This document shows, piece by piece, positions 17,768-26,524 of a stretch of DNA of 64,000 nt. A program made the position numbers and the translations under genes. The DNA comes from CG2-30-36-16 sp964372115. Its GTDB lineage: Bacteria; Bacteroidota; Ignavibacteria; Ignavibacteriales; Ignavibacteriaceae. A model generated the notes under the pieces. That model made no database searches. It was not told the DNA's origin and was given only the letters and a program-made list of their open reading frames with translations. The stretch covers positions 62,001-126,000 of the forward strand of contig CAYJPN010000010.1 in NCBI GenBank assembly GCA_964372115.1, read 5' to 3'. Positions within the stretch are counted from its first letter, which is position 1, and every line of letters begins with the position of its first letter.

Positions 17768-18641
17768 TTATAAAAAGTTTGTTTTTAATGCCGGTACTAC
17801 GGCAGCCGGCGTACTGTTTTTTGCATCAAATTTATTAGCGCAGATACAAACAACTACACCGGCGCAAACTCCAACTGAAATATTCGGGGAAACTTATTAC
17901 GACACAGTTGCGTTTTTTATTCTGGCAGTTGTGATACTTATAATAGCCGGTTTTCTCTACTTCGGACAGGGAGCAGAAAAAGAATCGCCTGAAAAAGCTA
18001 CTGCCGAAGTTTGGAGTAAAATTAAATATCTGCTTAACCGCTCCATCCCCATAGAAAAAGAAAAAGATATTTTGCTCGACCATGATTATGACGGAATAAA
18101 AGAGCTTGATAACCGGGTGCCGCCCTGGTTTTCATATCTGTTTTATGCTACAATAATTTTTGGTATTTATTACTTACTTAACTTTCATGTACTTAAAAGC
18201 GGCGCCTTGCAAACCGAAGAATACAAACAGGAAATGCATTTTGCCGCCCTACAGAAAGCTGATTTAGAAAGAAGCGGCGCATTGGTTAATGAGCAAACTG
18301 TAACGTTATTATCTGATGCCGATGCATTGAGTGAAGGTAAAACTATTTTTACCGCAAACTGTATTGCCTGCCATGGTCCGCAGGGCGGCGGTTTAATTGG
18401 TCCAAACTTAACGGATAATTATTGGTTACAAGGCGGCGGAATAAAAAATATTTTTACGACTATTAAATACGGTGTGCCGGCAAAGGGGATGATTTCGTGG
18501 CAAACACAGTTAGACGCCAAACAAATTCAGGCTGTTGCCAGTTATGTAATTTCGCTTCATGGAACAAATCCAGCGAATGCTAAACAACCGGAAGGTTTGC
18601 TTTATGAACCTGCTGACTCGGTGACTACATCTAAATTATAG
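17760..18641 (+). CDS. ccoP: cbb3 oxidase subunit III, monoheme CcoP
   Basis: A 293-residue membrane cytochrome c that passes electrons to CcoO/CcoN. A hydrophobic segment lies at about residues 8-25 and a second helix at about 42-62. The CcoP N-terminal signature 'HDYDGIKELDNRVPPWF' (about 100-118) precedes a third helix. A single heme site 'CIACHGPQGGG' begins near residue 201 and a Met ligand probably lies in 'KGMISW'. Proteobacterial CcoP carries two heme c sites; only one CxxCH is present here. I choose ATG 17760 because AGGTGA sits 5 bases upstream; the GTG at 17751 would destroy that spacing. It overlaps ccoQ by 8 bases. Confidence 0.92.
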   Translation: MVNYKKFVFNAGTTAAGVLFFASNLLAQIQTTTPAQTPTEIFGETYYDTVAFFILAVVILIIAGFLYFGQGAEKESPEKATAEVWSKIKYLLNRSIPIEKEKDILLDHDYDGIKELDNRVPPWFSYLFYATIIFGIYYLLNFHVLKSGALQTEEYKQEMHFAALQKADLERSGALVNEQTVTLLSDADALSEGKTIFTANCIACHGPQGGGLIGPNLTDNYWLQGGGIKNIFTTIKYGVPAKGMISWQTQLDAKQIQAVASYVISLHGTNPANAKQPEGLLYEPADSVTTSKL

Positions 18642-18679
18642 TTTGCGGTGGTGATATAAAAATTTTAAGGCACTTTAGT

Positions 18680-18725
18680 TCTCGCAAAGGTGATATATTA
18701 TTCGGCTTTGCGAGAGTGTTTTTCG
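18680..18725 (+). terminator. Intrinsic terminator after ccoP
   Basis: Perfect 10-bp stem TCTCGCAAAG (18680-18689) / CTTTGCGAGA (18706-18715) followed by GTGTTTTT. It separates ccoI-ccoP from ccoG-ccoH, which therefore probably has its own promoter in 18726-18892. Confidence 0.8.
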
Positions 18726-18892
18726 AAATTTTAATTAGTCCTCATTTAATACTTATTTGTAATATTGCTCTATTATCGGAAAGTTTGAGTGAATAAAAAT
18801 TACATTTGGGTTGATAATTAATGGTCATTAACTTAATTAATGCAACCATACATTTACGCTCTTTTTTTCCGATACTTAATCTGTGAGAAATA

Positions 18893-20341
18893 ATGGAAAA
18901 CAAAAACGATACAATGGATAATGATTCCTTCCGCAACTCTATAGCAACAGTGGACAAAGAAGGTAAACGTAACTGGATTTATCCTAAAAAACCTTCGGGG
19001 TCGTTTTATAATGCCCGGACAGTTGTAAGCATAATTTTACTCGCAATGCTTATTATTACACCTTTCGTAAAAATAAGCGGCAGACCTTTTATGTTGTTTA
19101 ATGTATTTGAAAGAAATTTTATTTTATTCAGCATACCTTTCGGACCGCAGGACTTTTTGATGTTTGCTCTTGCCATGATTGCCATTATCCTAATAGTTTT
19201 TCTATTTACAGCAGTTTTCGGCAGAGTGTTCTGCGGATGGGCATGTCCGCAGACTATTTTTATGGAAATGGTTTTTAGAAAAATTGAATACTTAATTGAA
19301 GGTGACGCTAACCAACAGCGAAAACTAAATGAAGCACCATGGACGGGCAGCAAAACAATAAAAAAAACTTTGAAGTATTTAATATTTTTTGGTATCAGTT
19401 TTTTTATTGCAAATTTGTTTTTGTCTTATTTAATAGGGAGCGATAAACTTTTACAAATAATAACTCAACATCCTTCTGCACATCTTAAGGGTTTTTTGGC
19501 GGTGCTTGCCTTCTCCGGAGTTTTTTATTTTATATTTGCCTACTTCCGCGAACAGGCTTGTACAATTGTTTGCCCTTATGGAAGACTGCAGGGTGTTTTG
19601 CTCGATAGAGATTCCATAGTAATAGCTTACGATTATAAACGCGGTGAACCCCGCACAAGAATTAAAAAAAGTGAGGAACAAAAAAATGCGGGTGACTGCA
19701 TTGACTGTCATCTGTGTGTTGATGTATGCCCCACCGGCATTGATATTCGTGATGGAATTCAACTTGAATGTGTAAACTGTACTGCCTGCATTGACGAGTG
19801 CAACATAATAATGAAGAAAATTAATCGTCCGAAAAATTTAATTAAATACGCCTCACTTAACGGAATTGAAAAGAATTCGAAATTCCGGTTTACACCGAGA
19901 GCAATTGCATACAGCGTTTTGTTACTTATCATAACAGGCGCGCTAACTTTTCTGCTCGCATCGCGCACCGATTTTAGTATAAATATTTTGAGAACACCCG
20001 GTTTGCTTTACCAGCAGCAGCCAGGCGGATTGGTAAGCAATTTATATGATTTAAATATCGTCAATAAAACTTTTAATGAAATGCCTGTTGAAATAAAACT
20101 TGAAAATCTTAAAGGAGAGATAAAACTTATCGGGAATGATATTTTACTTAAACCCCAGGGTATAATCGATGCAAAATTTTTGATAATTCTTCCCCAATCC
20201 AATATCACAAAAATGAATACACCGGTTACTATCGGTATATACGCAAAAGGTAAATTAATAAAAAAAGTAAATTCATCTTTTCTTGCTCCTATGGAAGAAC
20301 TGAAGGAAAAAATGAAAGAAGGAACTGTAAATGAAATTTAA
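18893..20341 (+). CDS. ccoG: cbb3 oxidase accessory ferredoxin-like protein CcoG
   Basis: A 482-residue polyferredoxin of the FixG/RdxA family with several membrane helices (about residues 40-60, 85-110, 160-180, 205-225 and 325-350). It carries 'GWACPQT' and two 4Fe-4S clusters in 'CIDCHLCVDVCP' and 'CVNCTACIDEC' (about residues 265-305). It is thought to reduce Cu(II) to Cu(I) for cbb3 assembly. The C-terminal 110 residues form an Ig-like periplasmic domain. Its last 11 bases overlap ccoH, so the two are coupled. Confidence 0.93.
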   Translation: MENKNDTMDNDSFRNSIATVDKEGKRNWIYPKKPSGSFYNARTVVSIILLAMLIITPFVKISGRPFMLFNVFERNFILFSIPFGPQDFLMFALAMIAIILIVFLFTAVFGRVFCGWACPQTIFMEMVFRKIEYLIEGDANQQRKLNEAPWTGSKTIKKTLKYLIFFGISFFIANLFLSYLIGSDKLLQIITQHPSAHLKGFLAVLAFSGVFYFIFAYFREQACTIVCPYGRLQGVLLDRDSIVIAYDYKRGEPRTRIKKSEEQKNAGDCIDCHLCVDVCPTGIDIRDGIQLECVNCTACIDECNIIMKKINRPKNLIKYASLNGIEKNSKFRFTPRAIAYSVLLLIITGALTFLLASRTDFSINILRTPGLLYQQQPGGLVSNLYDLNIVNKTFNEMPVEIKLENLKGEIKLIGNDILLKPQGIIDAKFLIILPQSNITKMNTPVTIGIYAKGKLIKKVNSSFLAPMEELKEKMKEGTVNEI

Positions 20342-20774
20342 CTGGGGCACAGGCATTTTAATATTTATCATCATATTTGTAGCCGCTACTATTTTTACAG
20401 CAGTAACTTTGATGAACAAAGATGTGGATCTTGTAACCGATAATTATTATGAAAAAACATTAGTGTATCAAGATGAAATTGATAAACTAAACCGATCCGT
20501 CGATATAAGCGGGAAAGTAGATTTTATTTATACTGATAATCTGCTCAGCATAAAATTTCCGCATGAGGCTGCCTTAAAAATAAAATCGGGTGAAATTTCC
20601 TTTTATCGTCCATCAAATTCATCGCTGGATTTTAACTTGCCCTTTGAACCAGATTCAACAGGGTTGGTAGTTTTTAACACCGATAAGATAACGAAGGGGC
20701 TTTGGGATGTGAAACTGAAGTGGCAACAGCATGGAAAAGATTTTTTGGTAGAAAAAAGATTAATCATGGATTAG
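20331..20774 (+). CDS. ccoH: CcoH/FixH-family cbb3 assembly protein
   Basis: A 147-residue protein with one N-terminal helix (residues about 6-27) and a periplasmic beta-rich domain. It contains 'DLVTDNYYEKTLVYQDEID', the FixH hallmark of 'NYY..' followed by a polar stretch, and ends 'KRLIMD'. CcoH contacts CcoN and stabilises the complex. It overlaps ccoG by 11 bases. 'AAGAAGGA' upstream serves as RBS. The next gene begins 2 bases after its stop. Confidence 0.85.
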   Translation: MKFNWGTGILIFIIIFVAATIFTAVTLMNKDVDLVTDNYYEKTLVYQDEIDKLNRSVDISGKVDFIYTDNLLSIKFPHEAALKIKSGEISFYRPSNSSLDFNLPFEPDSTGLVVFNTDKITKGLWDVKLKWQQHGKDFLVEKRLIMD

Positions 20775-20776
20775 TT

Positions 20777-21484
20777 ATGGAATTTATTACAGCCCTTGTT
20801 GTAGGGTTTCTCGGCAGTCTTCACTGCATTGGAATGTGCGGACCGATAGCCGTAGCGCTCCCCGTTCCAAATTCAAGCAATATATCTTTTATAACAGGAC
20901 GTCTTCTCTACAATGTGGGGCGTGTTGTATCTTACGCGATGCTTGGCGCTATATTCGGATTACTCGGCAGTAGAATTGTTTTGTTTGGTTATCAGCAGGG
21001 TTTATCAATTGCTCTCGGCGTAATGATTATACTTTTTGTCTTGTTGCCGACGAAATGGAAATACAAATTTAGCGCTCTCGCGCCGGTACAAAAAATAATA
21101 AATCCTTTAAAACTGAGTATTGGAAAATTATTTAAACAAAGCAGTTTCTCATCATTGTTTTTAATCGGTTTCTTGAATGGATTTTTACCATGCGGTTTTG
21201 TGTACATTGGTCTTGCGGGCGCAATGGCTGCGGGCAATGCTATTTCTGGTATGGGCGTTATGATGATGTTCGGCATTGGAACTATACCGGCTATGTTTGC
21301 TGTATCGGTATTCGGTAAGTATATCACCATTAATATCAGGCGAAAATTGACAAAGGTTATCCCGGTACTGGCGGTGCTGCTTGCGGTTATTTTTATTTTG
21401 CGCGGATTAAATTTGGGTATTCCATATCTTTCGCCGAAGTTTGAGACAAAAGCTGCCGTGCAGCAGATTGATTGCTGTCAATAA
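20777..21484 (+). CDS. DsbD/TauE-like membrane protein of the cbb3 locus
   Basis: A 235-residue protein with about six helices. I start it at ATG 20777 ('MEFITALVVGFLG'), because the longer frame from 20702 would run through ccoH. Two motifs fit the DsbD_2 / SafE group: 'LHCIGMCGPI' near the N-terminus and 'GFLPCGFVY' in the second half, which may bind copper or carry thiols. Proteins of this type commonly follow ccoH in Bacteroidota and are annotated sulfite exporter TauE/SafE, but copper handling or cytochrome maturation is more likely here. It ends in a Cys pair ('DCCQ'). The exact role is inferred from context. Confidence 0.75.
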   Translation: MEFITALVVGFLGSLHCIGMCGPIAVALPVPNSSNISFITGRLLYNVGRVVSYAMLGAIFGLLGSRIVLFGYQQGLSIALGVMIILFVLLPTKWKYKFSALAPVQKIINPLKLSIGKLFKQSSFSSLFLIGFLNGFLPCGFVYIGLAGAMAAGNAISGMGVMMMFGIGTIPAMFAVSVFGKYITINIRRKLTKVIPVLAVLLAVIFILRGLNLGIPYLSPKFETKAAVQQIDCCQ

Positions 21485-21771
21485 GATTAAAATATTCCGG
21501 TAGTTTATTTCACTTCCCATTATAAATCATTCCCCTTGGTTTTTAGCACAGCCATAAAATTTTCGACATCAATTTTTACGTCTGCAAGGATAATTAATTT
21601 TACTAAAACAACTTGTTACTTTTGAATTCATTTCTACTCAATAATTGGAGAATAATTATTACTATAAAAGAGCCTTATATATTTAACAAAATTTTATTAA
21701 GTTATTTCGGGACATGGAAATCGTTTAAAGCTCGACTGATATATGATTAATTTAATGATAGGAGATGTTAT

Positions 21772-22404
21772 ATGAAAAAAACGATTATTTTCATTTTAAT
21801 TATGGTTGTATCCACAACTATTAGTTTTTCAACAACGCATACAATTGTTAATTCCGGGTTCACATTTTCACCGAGCAGTCTTACTGTCAGTGTCGGTGAT
21901 ACAATTAACTTTTTGCTCGCAGCTGTTCATACGGCGCGCGAAGTTAACGAGGCTGCCTGGAATGCTAACGAAACTACTACAAATGGAGGATTTGATCTGC
22001 CTAATGGTGGTGGAACAATTGTACTTAGTCAGGCGGGCACCTACTATTACATTTGCGTCCCCCATGCGTCTTTAGGAATGAAAGGAACAATAACAGTTAA
22101 TACTGCAACTGATGTAAAACCGTTAGACGATATCTCGCCGGATAATTTTGTCTTAATGCAAAACTATCCAAATCCATTTAACCCCGCAACCACAATTTCG
22201 TTCAGCCTGCCGTCTAAAACATTTGTATCGCTGATTGTGTTTAATGCTCAAGGAAAAGAAGTAGCAATATTAGTAAATGAAGAGCTGCCGGCTGGCTATT
22301 ATTCAAGAAAGTGGAATGGAATAAATTTGTCAAGCGGCGTATATTTTTATCGGATTAAGGCTGGGCAATTTATCGAAACAAAGAAACTAATTTTATTAAA
22401 GTAA
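21772..22404 (+). CDS. T9SS-secreted cupredoxin (blue copper) protein
   Basis: A 210-residue protein. Residues 1-20 are a signal peptide. Residues about 22-112 are a plastocyanin-like domain ('FTFSPSSLTVSVGDTINF'). Type 1 copper ligands are a His in 'AAVHTARE' and the trio in 'CVPHASLGM' (Cys, His, Met). A sorting domain follows from about residue 122 ('NYPNPFNPATT'). Cupredoxins carry electrons or bind copper, and this one would sit on the cell surface. Its place right after the cbb3 copper and assembly genes suggests a copper-related task, but it has its own RBS (AGGAGA) and 287 bases separate it from the previous gene. Confidence 0.82.
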   Translation: MKKTIIFILIMVVSTTISFSTTHTIVNSGFTFSPSSLTVSVGDTINFLLAAVHTAREVNEAAWNANETTTNGGFDLPNGGGTIVLSQAGTYYYICVPHASLGMKGTITVNTATDVKPLDDISPDNFVLMQNYPNPFNPATTISFSLPSKTFVSLIVFNAQGKEVAILVNEELPAGYYSRKWNGINLSSGVYFYRIKAGQFIETKKLILLK

Positions 22405-22507
22405 ATTTACCTTTCTTTAACAACCGGGGAACAGTTACCGCCGGTTATAATTTATACAATCCATTAACAATAAAAAAGCTTTGCCGTTTCCATTTAGCTT
22501 AAAAAAA

Positions 22508-22535
22508 AACCCTCTCGGTATGAGAGGGTTTTTAA
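22508..22535. terminator. Bidirectional terminator between convergent T9SS genes
   Basis: Perfect 9-bp stem AACCCTCTC (22508-22516) / GAGAGGGTT (22522-22530), with T-rich sequence on the right and an A-run on the left, so it works for both strands. Confidence 0.88.
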
Positions 22536-22552
22536 TTTGATAGTGAAGAATC

Positions 22553-23722
22553 TTACTTCATCAAAACCATTTTCTTTGTCATGCTTGTACCGTTAACATT
22601 TAATGTATAAATGTAAGTACCGCTTGCAAGGCTGCTTGCGTTAAAATTAACAGTGTGTGTTCCGGCTGTTTGCATTGTATTAACAAGCTGGGCAACTTTT
22701 TCACCAAGCAGGTTAAATACTGATAAGCTTACATTTCCGTTTTCAGGAATATTGTAAGTAATGCTTGTTGTCGGGTTAAACGGATTAGGATAATTCTGTG
22801 CAAGTGTATATTCGCCCGGAATTGCATTAACATTTACTTCAACAGTATTGCTGTATTCAAATGTTCCGTCGAAATCAACTTGTTTTAGTCTATAGGAGTA
22901 TGAGCCTAATTGGTTTACTTTATCTGTATAAGTATAGGAGTTGAGCGTAGTGGTTGTTCCTTTACCGTCAACAAAAGCTATTTTTTCGAAAGTGCCGTTT
23001 GCATATCTTCTTTCTACTTCAAAACCTCTGTTGTTGGTTTCGGTAGCTGTTGCCCATCTCAGGTCAACATTGTTTCCTTCAACTACAGCGTCAAATGTTG
23101 CAAGTTCCACAGGAATATATCCGGTAGAATTCCAGGAAACATAATCTAAATAAAGCACAGTAGAATCTGAACCGTCGGGAGCAAAAAACCAGATAGCATC
23201 ATAAGTCGGGGTCAGGTCATCGGAAATAGTATCATTTCCTGTTACCCAGCCGCTCCACATCGGTTGTCCGTCTTGTCCGAGATTCCACTGATAACAATGC
23301 CACTGACCATCGCCAATAACATTCATTGTATCACCTATTTCGGCAGTACCCGGCGCATCAACACAAGGCGCCGTACGTAAAAATGCTTTGTCTGTTTTTA
23401 ACCAGTAGCCTGTCCATCCGTTGGGACCCATTTCCACGTTACTTCCTGGAGATCCCATCCCGGAAAGAAAACGAACTGCCCAATTAGTTGTAACAGCAGG
23501 ATCGTCCATAAAAATTATTTTTAATGATTTTTGACCCATATATGCGCCAGAGGTTGAATCTATTGTTGGAGTTGTGCCAATAACACCAACTGTTGAACCG
23601 GAGTAGGTCGTCTGAAGGTTAAAGTGTCCTAACCCCGCTTCAAAATCGTCAAGCACAGTTATTTGAGCAAAGCTTGCGGATGCAAAAAATAGAACAAGAA
23701 AGAATGGTAATAAACGTTTCAT
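22553..23722 (-). CDS. T9SS-secreted protein with a CBM-like domain
   Basis: A 389-residue protein. Signal peptide 1-19 ('ASASFAQ'). Residues about 20-205 form a jelly-roll-like domain that starts 'VLDDFEAGLGHF' and ends 'VLYLDYVSW', a pattern seen in carbohydrate-binding modules of secreted hydrolases. The stretch 'YSGSTVGVI' also occurs in the GHL10 enzyme at 40.3 kb ('YSGSTVGII'), so the two may recognise related ligands. An FN3-like 'PVELATFDAVVEGNNV' module and a sorting domain (about 310-389) follow. No catalytic domain is present, so it is likely a binding protein. Confidence 0.75.
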   Translation of the reverse strand: MKRLLPFFLVLFFASASFAQITVLDDFEAGLGHFNLQTTYSGSTVGVIGTTPTIDSTSGAYMGQKSLKIIFMDDPAVTTNWAVRFLSGMGSPGSNVEMGPNGWTGYWLKTDKAFLRTAPCVDAPGTAEIGDTMNVIGDGQWHCYQWNLGQDGQPMWSGWVTGNDTISDDLTPTYDAIWFFAPDGSDSTVLYLDYVSWNSTGYIPVELATFDAVVEGNNVDLRWATATETNNRGFEVERRYANGTFEKIAFVDGKGTTTTLNSYTYTDKVNQLGSYSYRLKQVDFDGTFEYSNTVEVNVNAIPGEYTLAQNYPNPFNPTTSITYNIPENGNVSLSVFNLLGEKVAQLVNTMQTAGTHTVNFNASSLASGTYIYTLNVNGTSMTKKMVLMK

Positions 23723-23881
23723 ATAGAAACCTCCTGTATATTAGTTTGTAAAGAGATGTTAAAATCAATCATGATGCCTAAAATACAATTGATGTTATGG
23801 TAACGTTAATAAATTTTGGCTTATTATTCAAGAAATTAAGCAATTATTATAAAGAAAATTGCCAAGGGACGGCAAAACAAA

Positions 23882-23910
23882 AAACCCCGGACTAACCGGG
23901 GTTTATATAA
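23882..23910. terminator. Terminator after the HU gene
   Basis: Perfect 9-bp stem AAACCCCGG (23882-23890) / CCGGGGTTT (23896-23904). On the minus strand the hairpin is followed by TTTTTTG, so it ends the HU transcript. Confidence 0.85.
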
Positions 23911-23913
23911 CTT

Positions 23914-24210
23914 TTATTTTTTCACTGGGAAAATCGCATCTTTGGCTGCTTTGGCAATTCTAAATTTTAGCACCTTCTTTGCCGGTATAACCATTGATTC
24001 GCCGGTAGCAGGATTTCTACCAGTTCTTTTTTTCCTGTTAACAACAACTAATTTCCCCAGGCCCGGAAGTACAAATGATTTTTTTGCTTCCTTATGAGCA
24101 AGGCTTGTTAATTCTGTTAAAAATTGTGTGGCAAGCTTTTTTGTTGTATCTGTCTTTTTTGCAAGATGATCAACAATCTGTGCTTTTGTCATTGGTTTAG
24201 CTACTGCCAT
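23914..24210 (-). CDS. HU-family DNA-binding protein
   Basis: A 98-residue histone-like protein that bends and compacts DNA as a dimer. It begins 'MAVAKPMTKAQIVDHLAKKT', has 'SFVLPGLGKLVVVNRKKRTGRNPATGE' with the intercalating Pro of the beta-arm in 'GRNPATGE', and a Lys-rich tail 'KAAKDAIFPVKK'. The length (98 instead of 90) reflects a short N-terminal extension. It is a single gene with its own terminator. Paralogues elsewhere in the genome are likely, so I give no symbol. Confidence 0.95.
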   Translation of the reverse strand: MAVAKPMTKAQIVDHLAKKTDTTKKLATQFLTELTSLAHKEAKKSFVLPGLGKLVVVNRKKRTGRNPATGESMVIPAKKVLKFRIAKAAKDAIFPVKK

Positions 24211-24484
24211 ATTCGTACCTCATTAAATAGTTGTTTAATATATCTTTCAGTGTCAAAATAAAAATAATTTTTAATAAATGAAATATGTTTATCAAATATT
24301 TTGAAGAATATTTTTATAAAAGATGTTTTTATCCCCTATTTATGGCAGTAAAACCGTCATAGCATGCGGAATGACCCCTGAATAGAGGCTAAACAGATTT
24401 TGGCGGCTGCTTTTAATGAGTTCTACTTTATTTGTACATTTGTCAATATCTTTATTTTAATTTTTATTTTTTGCATACAATAGA

Positions 24485-26422
24485 ATGAAGCAAACATTAG
24501 TTTTATCTTTATTATTTTTAATAACCCCTTCACTTTATGCGCAGGATACATTAAGCATAAAAGTTGATTCGACTTTTATCGAAAATGATTCATTGTTAAT
24601 ACAAAAAGTTGATTCGACTTTTACCGATACTACGGCTGTTGACAGCGGACGTGCAATAACTACTGCAAAGGTTGATACATTAACCCCGTTATACCAGGAA
24701 CCCCTTTCTGTTAACAGCACCTTTATTACCCGGAGTGAAATATTAAAAACAGATTACCGTTACACAGAAAATTTATTTAAACTTTTTCCATTATCATTCC
24801 TTAATGAACACGGCTTGTTAGGATACCCCGATGAGTTATACCTGTACGGGGTTTCCAATTACGGCACATCATTTTTTAAAGACGGTATTTTTGATAATAA
24901 CAGACTTACCTGGTTTATGGATTTGAATACTGTTCAAGCTGAAAATATTGATTCAATTGAAATCATACCATCACCCCGTGCTTTTTTGTACGGTCCATAT
25001 AATCGCGCAGCCGCTGTAAACTTTATTTCAAAAGATGAAATTTCAATCATCCCCTATACACGCGTTAAATATTACGAGGGACCATACGGAGAGGCAATGA
25101 TTGACGGCATATTCAATTCCATGATCTTCAATCAATTGGTTCTCAACCTTGATGTAACAAATCGGAAAAAAGATTTAAGTTATCAAAACACCGATTTTAG
25201 TTATTGGCATGTCTCTTCAAAACTAAAGTATATATTTTCAAACTCGCTTAACCTTACGGGTAGTTATGAACATCTAATTTCAGATGTGGGATTGAACGGA
25301 GGCGTGGACATTGATAGTATTACATCTTTTACAACCGATATAAATACATATTTATACCCCATTAGCGCGCCCGTAAAATACATGACGCGCAGGTACTATA
25401 ATAACCAGAATAATTTTAAACTGCGGTTATTCGGAAAGCTCTTAAATAATTTCAATACCGATGCAAACGTTTATCATAAAATCATCCAAACTGAAATTAT
25501 AGACCCTTCAATTAATTACACCCTTCTTAAAAATGAAGTAACAGGAGCGTCTTTAAAACAAAAACTGCTTGTTTCTTTTGCCGAGTTAAAACTAAACGGC
25601 GATTACGAATATTCGAAATTGCATTATATAAATTCCGATACAACCGCATCGAATGATTATTTGTATAAGTTTAACAATTTTTCAGTCTCGGGAATAATTT
25701 CAGCTTATTTTGCAGACAGCCTCTTAACTCCTTCTTTCTTTTATAAAATAAGCGGTGAAACAGAAATAAATACAGGATCAACAACTTCATCAAACGGCAG
25801 CGGATTTGATTTATCATTTAATCTTTACGACAACTTTAAACTGTACTTCGGATATTCTATTTATGAAACTAATAGAACTTCCGGGAACTCTGCAAACACA
25901 GAAGCGGGAGCTGAATTAAACATTGAAAGTCTGCTGCTAAAGTTTAATCTTTTTTCGAGAAAGGATGTTACGGTTGTAAGCAGAGTTCCGTTTCAACCGG
26001 ATTATAATTTTGGGAGTATAAGCGGCGCCGGGTTACAATTAAATTACACATTGTGGAATTTTAGTCTACAGACACAATCTTCATTTTACTACAACAAAGA
26101 AAATAATTATTATCTTTTCCCGAGGTTTCAGTTTACCGGCGGGTTATACTATATCAACAGGCTATTCAACGATAACCTCGATTTGAAAACCGGTTTTACC
26201 TATTATTACTTTGGCAAAAAAGATGCTGTCCCAACCGCCGGCTTCCCCGGTGTAAGTGCTGCAAACAGAATTGATTTTATGCTTGCCGGGGAAATTCAAA
26301 AATCGGCAATGGTATATTTTACATTTGAAAATATATTAGATTCCAAATATTATTTAGTCCCTTATTACCCGACTTTGGAAAGAAGCGTCAGGTTCGGTCT
26401 TGCTTGGGAATTATTTAACTAA
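24485..26422 (+). CDS. TonB-dependent receptor-like outer-membrane protein
   Basis: A 645-residue protein. Residues 1-19 are a signal peptide ('PSLYAQ'). Residues about 20-65 are low-complexity with 'KVDSTF' repeated. Residues about 75-185 resemble a plug domain ('LNTVQAENIDSIEIIPSPRAFLYGPYNRAAAVNFISKDE', cut here as two halves of the usual plug signature), and the rest alternates as beta-barrel strands ending '...RFGLAWELFN'. No carboxypeptidase-regulatory domain or TonB box is clear. It may be a receptor or a plug-bearing porin. It is divergent from HU; its ligand is unknown. Confidence 0.7.
   Translation: MKQTLVLSLLFLITPSLYAQDTLSIKVDSTFIENDSLLIQKVDSTFTDTTAVDSGRAITTAKVDTLTPLYQEPLSVNSTFITRSEILKTDYRYTENLFKLFPLSFLNEHGLLGYPDELYLYGVSNYGTSFFKDGIFDNNRLTWFMDLNTVQAENIDSIEIIPSPRAFLYGPYNRAAAVNFISKDEISIIPYTRVKYYEGPYGEAMIDGIFNSMIFNQLVLNLDVTNRKKDLSYQNTDFSYWHVSSKLKYIFSNSLNLTGSYEHLISDVGLNGGVDIDSITSFTTDINTYLYPISAPVKYMTRRYYNNQNNFKLRLFGKLLNNFNTDANVYHKIIQTEIIDPSINYTLLKNEVTGASLKQKLLVSFAELKLNGDYEYSKLHYINSDTTASNDYLYKFNNFSVSGIISAYFADSLLTPSFFYKISGETEINTGSTTSSNGSGFDLSFNLYDNFKLYFGYSIYETNRTSGNSANTEAGAELNIESLLLKFNLFSRKDVTVVSRVPFQPDYNFGSISGAGLQLNYTLWNFSLQTQSSFYYNKENNYYLFPRFQFTGGLYYINRLFNDNLDLKTGFTYYYFGKKDAVPTAGFPGVSAANRIDFMLAGEIQKSAMVYFTFENILDSKYYLVPYYPTLERSVRFGLAWELFN
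24559..24623 (+). repeat. Two exact 20-bp near-palindromic repeats in the receptor N-terminus
   Basis: AAAAGTTGATTCGACTTTTA occurs at 24559-24578 and 24604-24623, 45 bases apart (15 codons). Each copy is itself nearly palindromic. They encode the repeated 'KVDSTF'. Confidence 0.7.
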
Positions 26423-26452
26423 GTATTAGAAAAAACTAAATACAAGACTTTA

Positions 26453-26520
26453 AATGCATGGATGCGCAGCGTAAGATTAGCGTGCATTAATCTAATGCAC
26501 CCATGCATTGAAATTTTTTT
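26453..26520. terminator. Cruciform-type structure between convergent genes
   Basis: Outer 9-bp arms AATGCATGG (26453-26461) / CCATGCATT (26501-26509) enclose a perfect inner hairpin GTGCATTA (26482-26489) / TAATGCAC (26493-26500), with T7 at 26514-26520. It separates two convergent genes and probably ends the plus-strand transcript. Confidence 0.7.
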
Positions 26521-26524
26521 GTTC

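Noticed and set aside
20702..20776. Longer N-terminus for the DsbD/TauE-like protein
   Set aside because: Those 25 residues lie in another frame of ccoH and look random; the ATG at 20777 begins a clear membrane helix.
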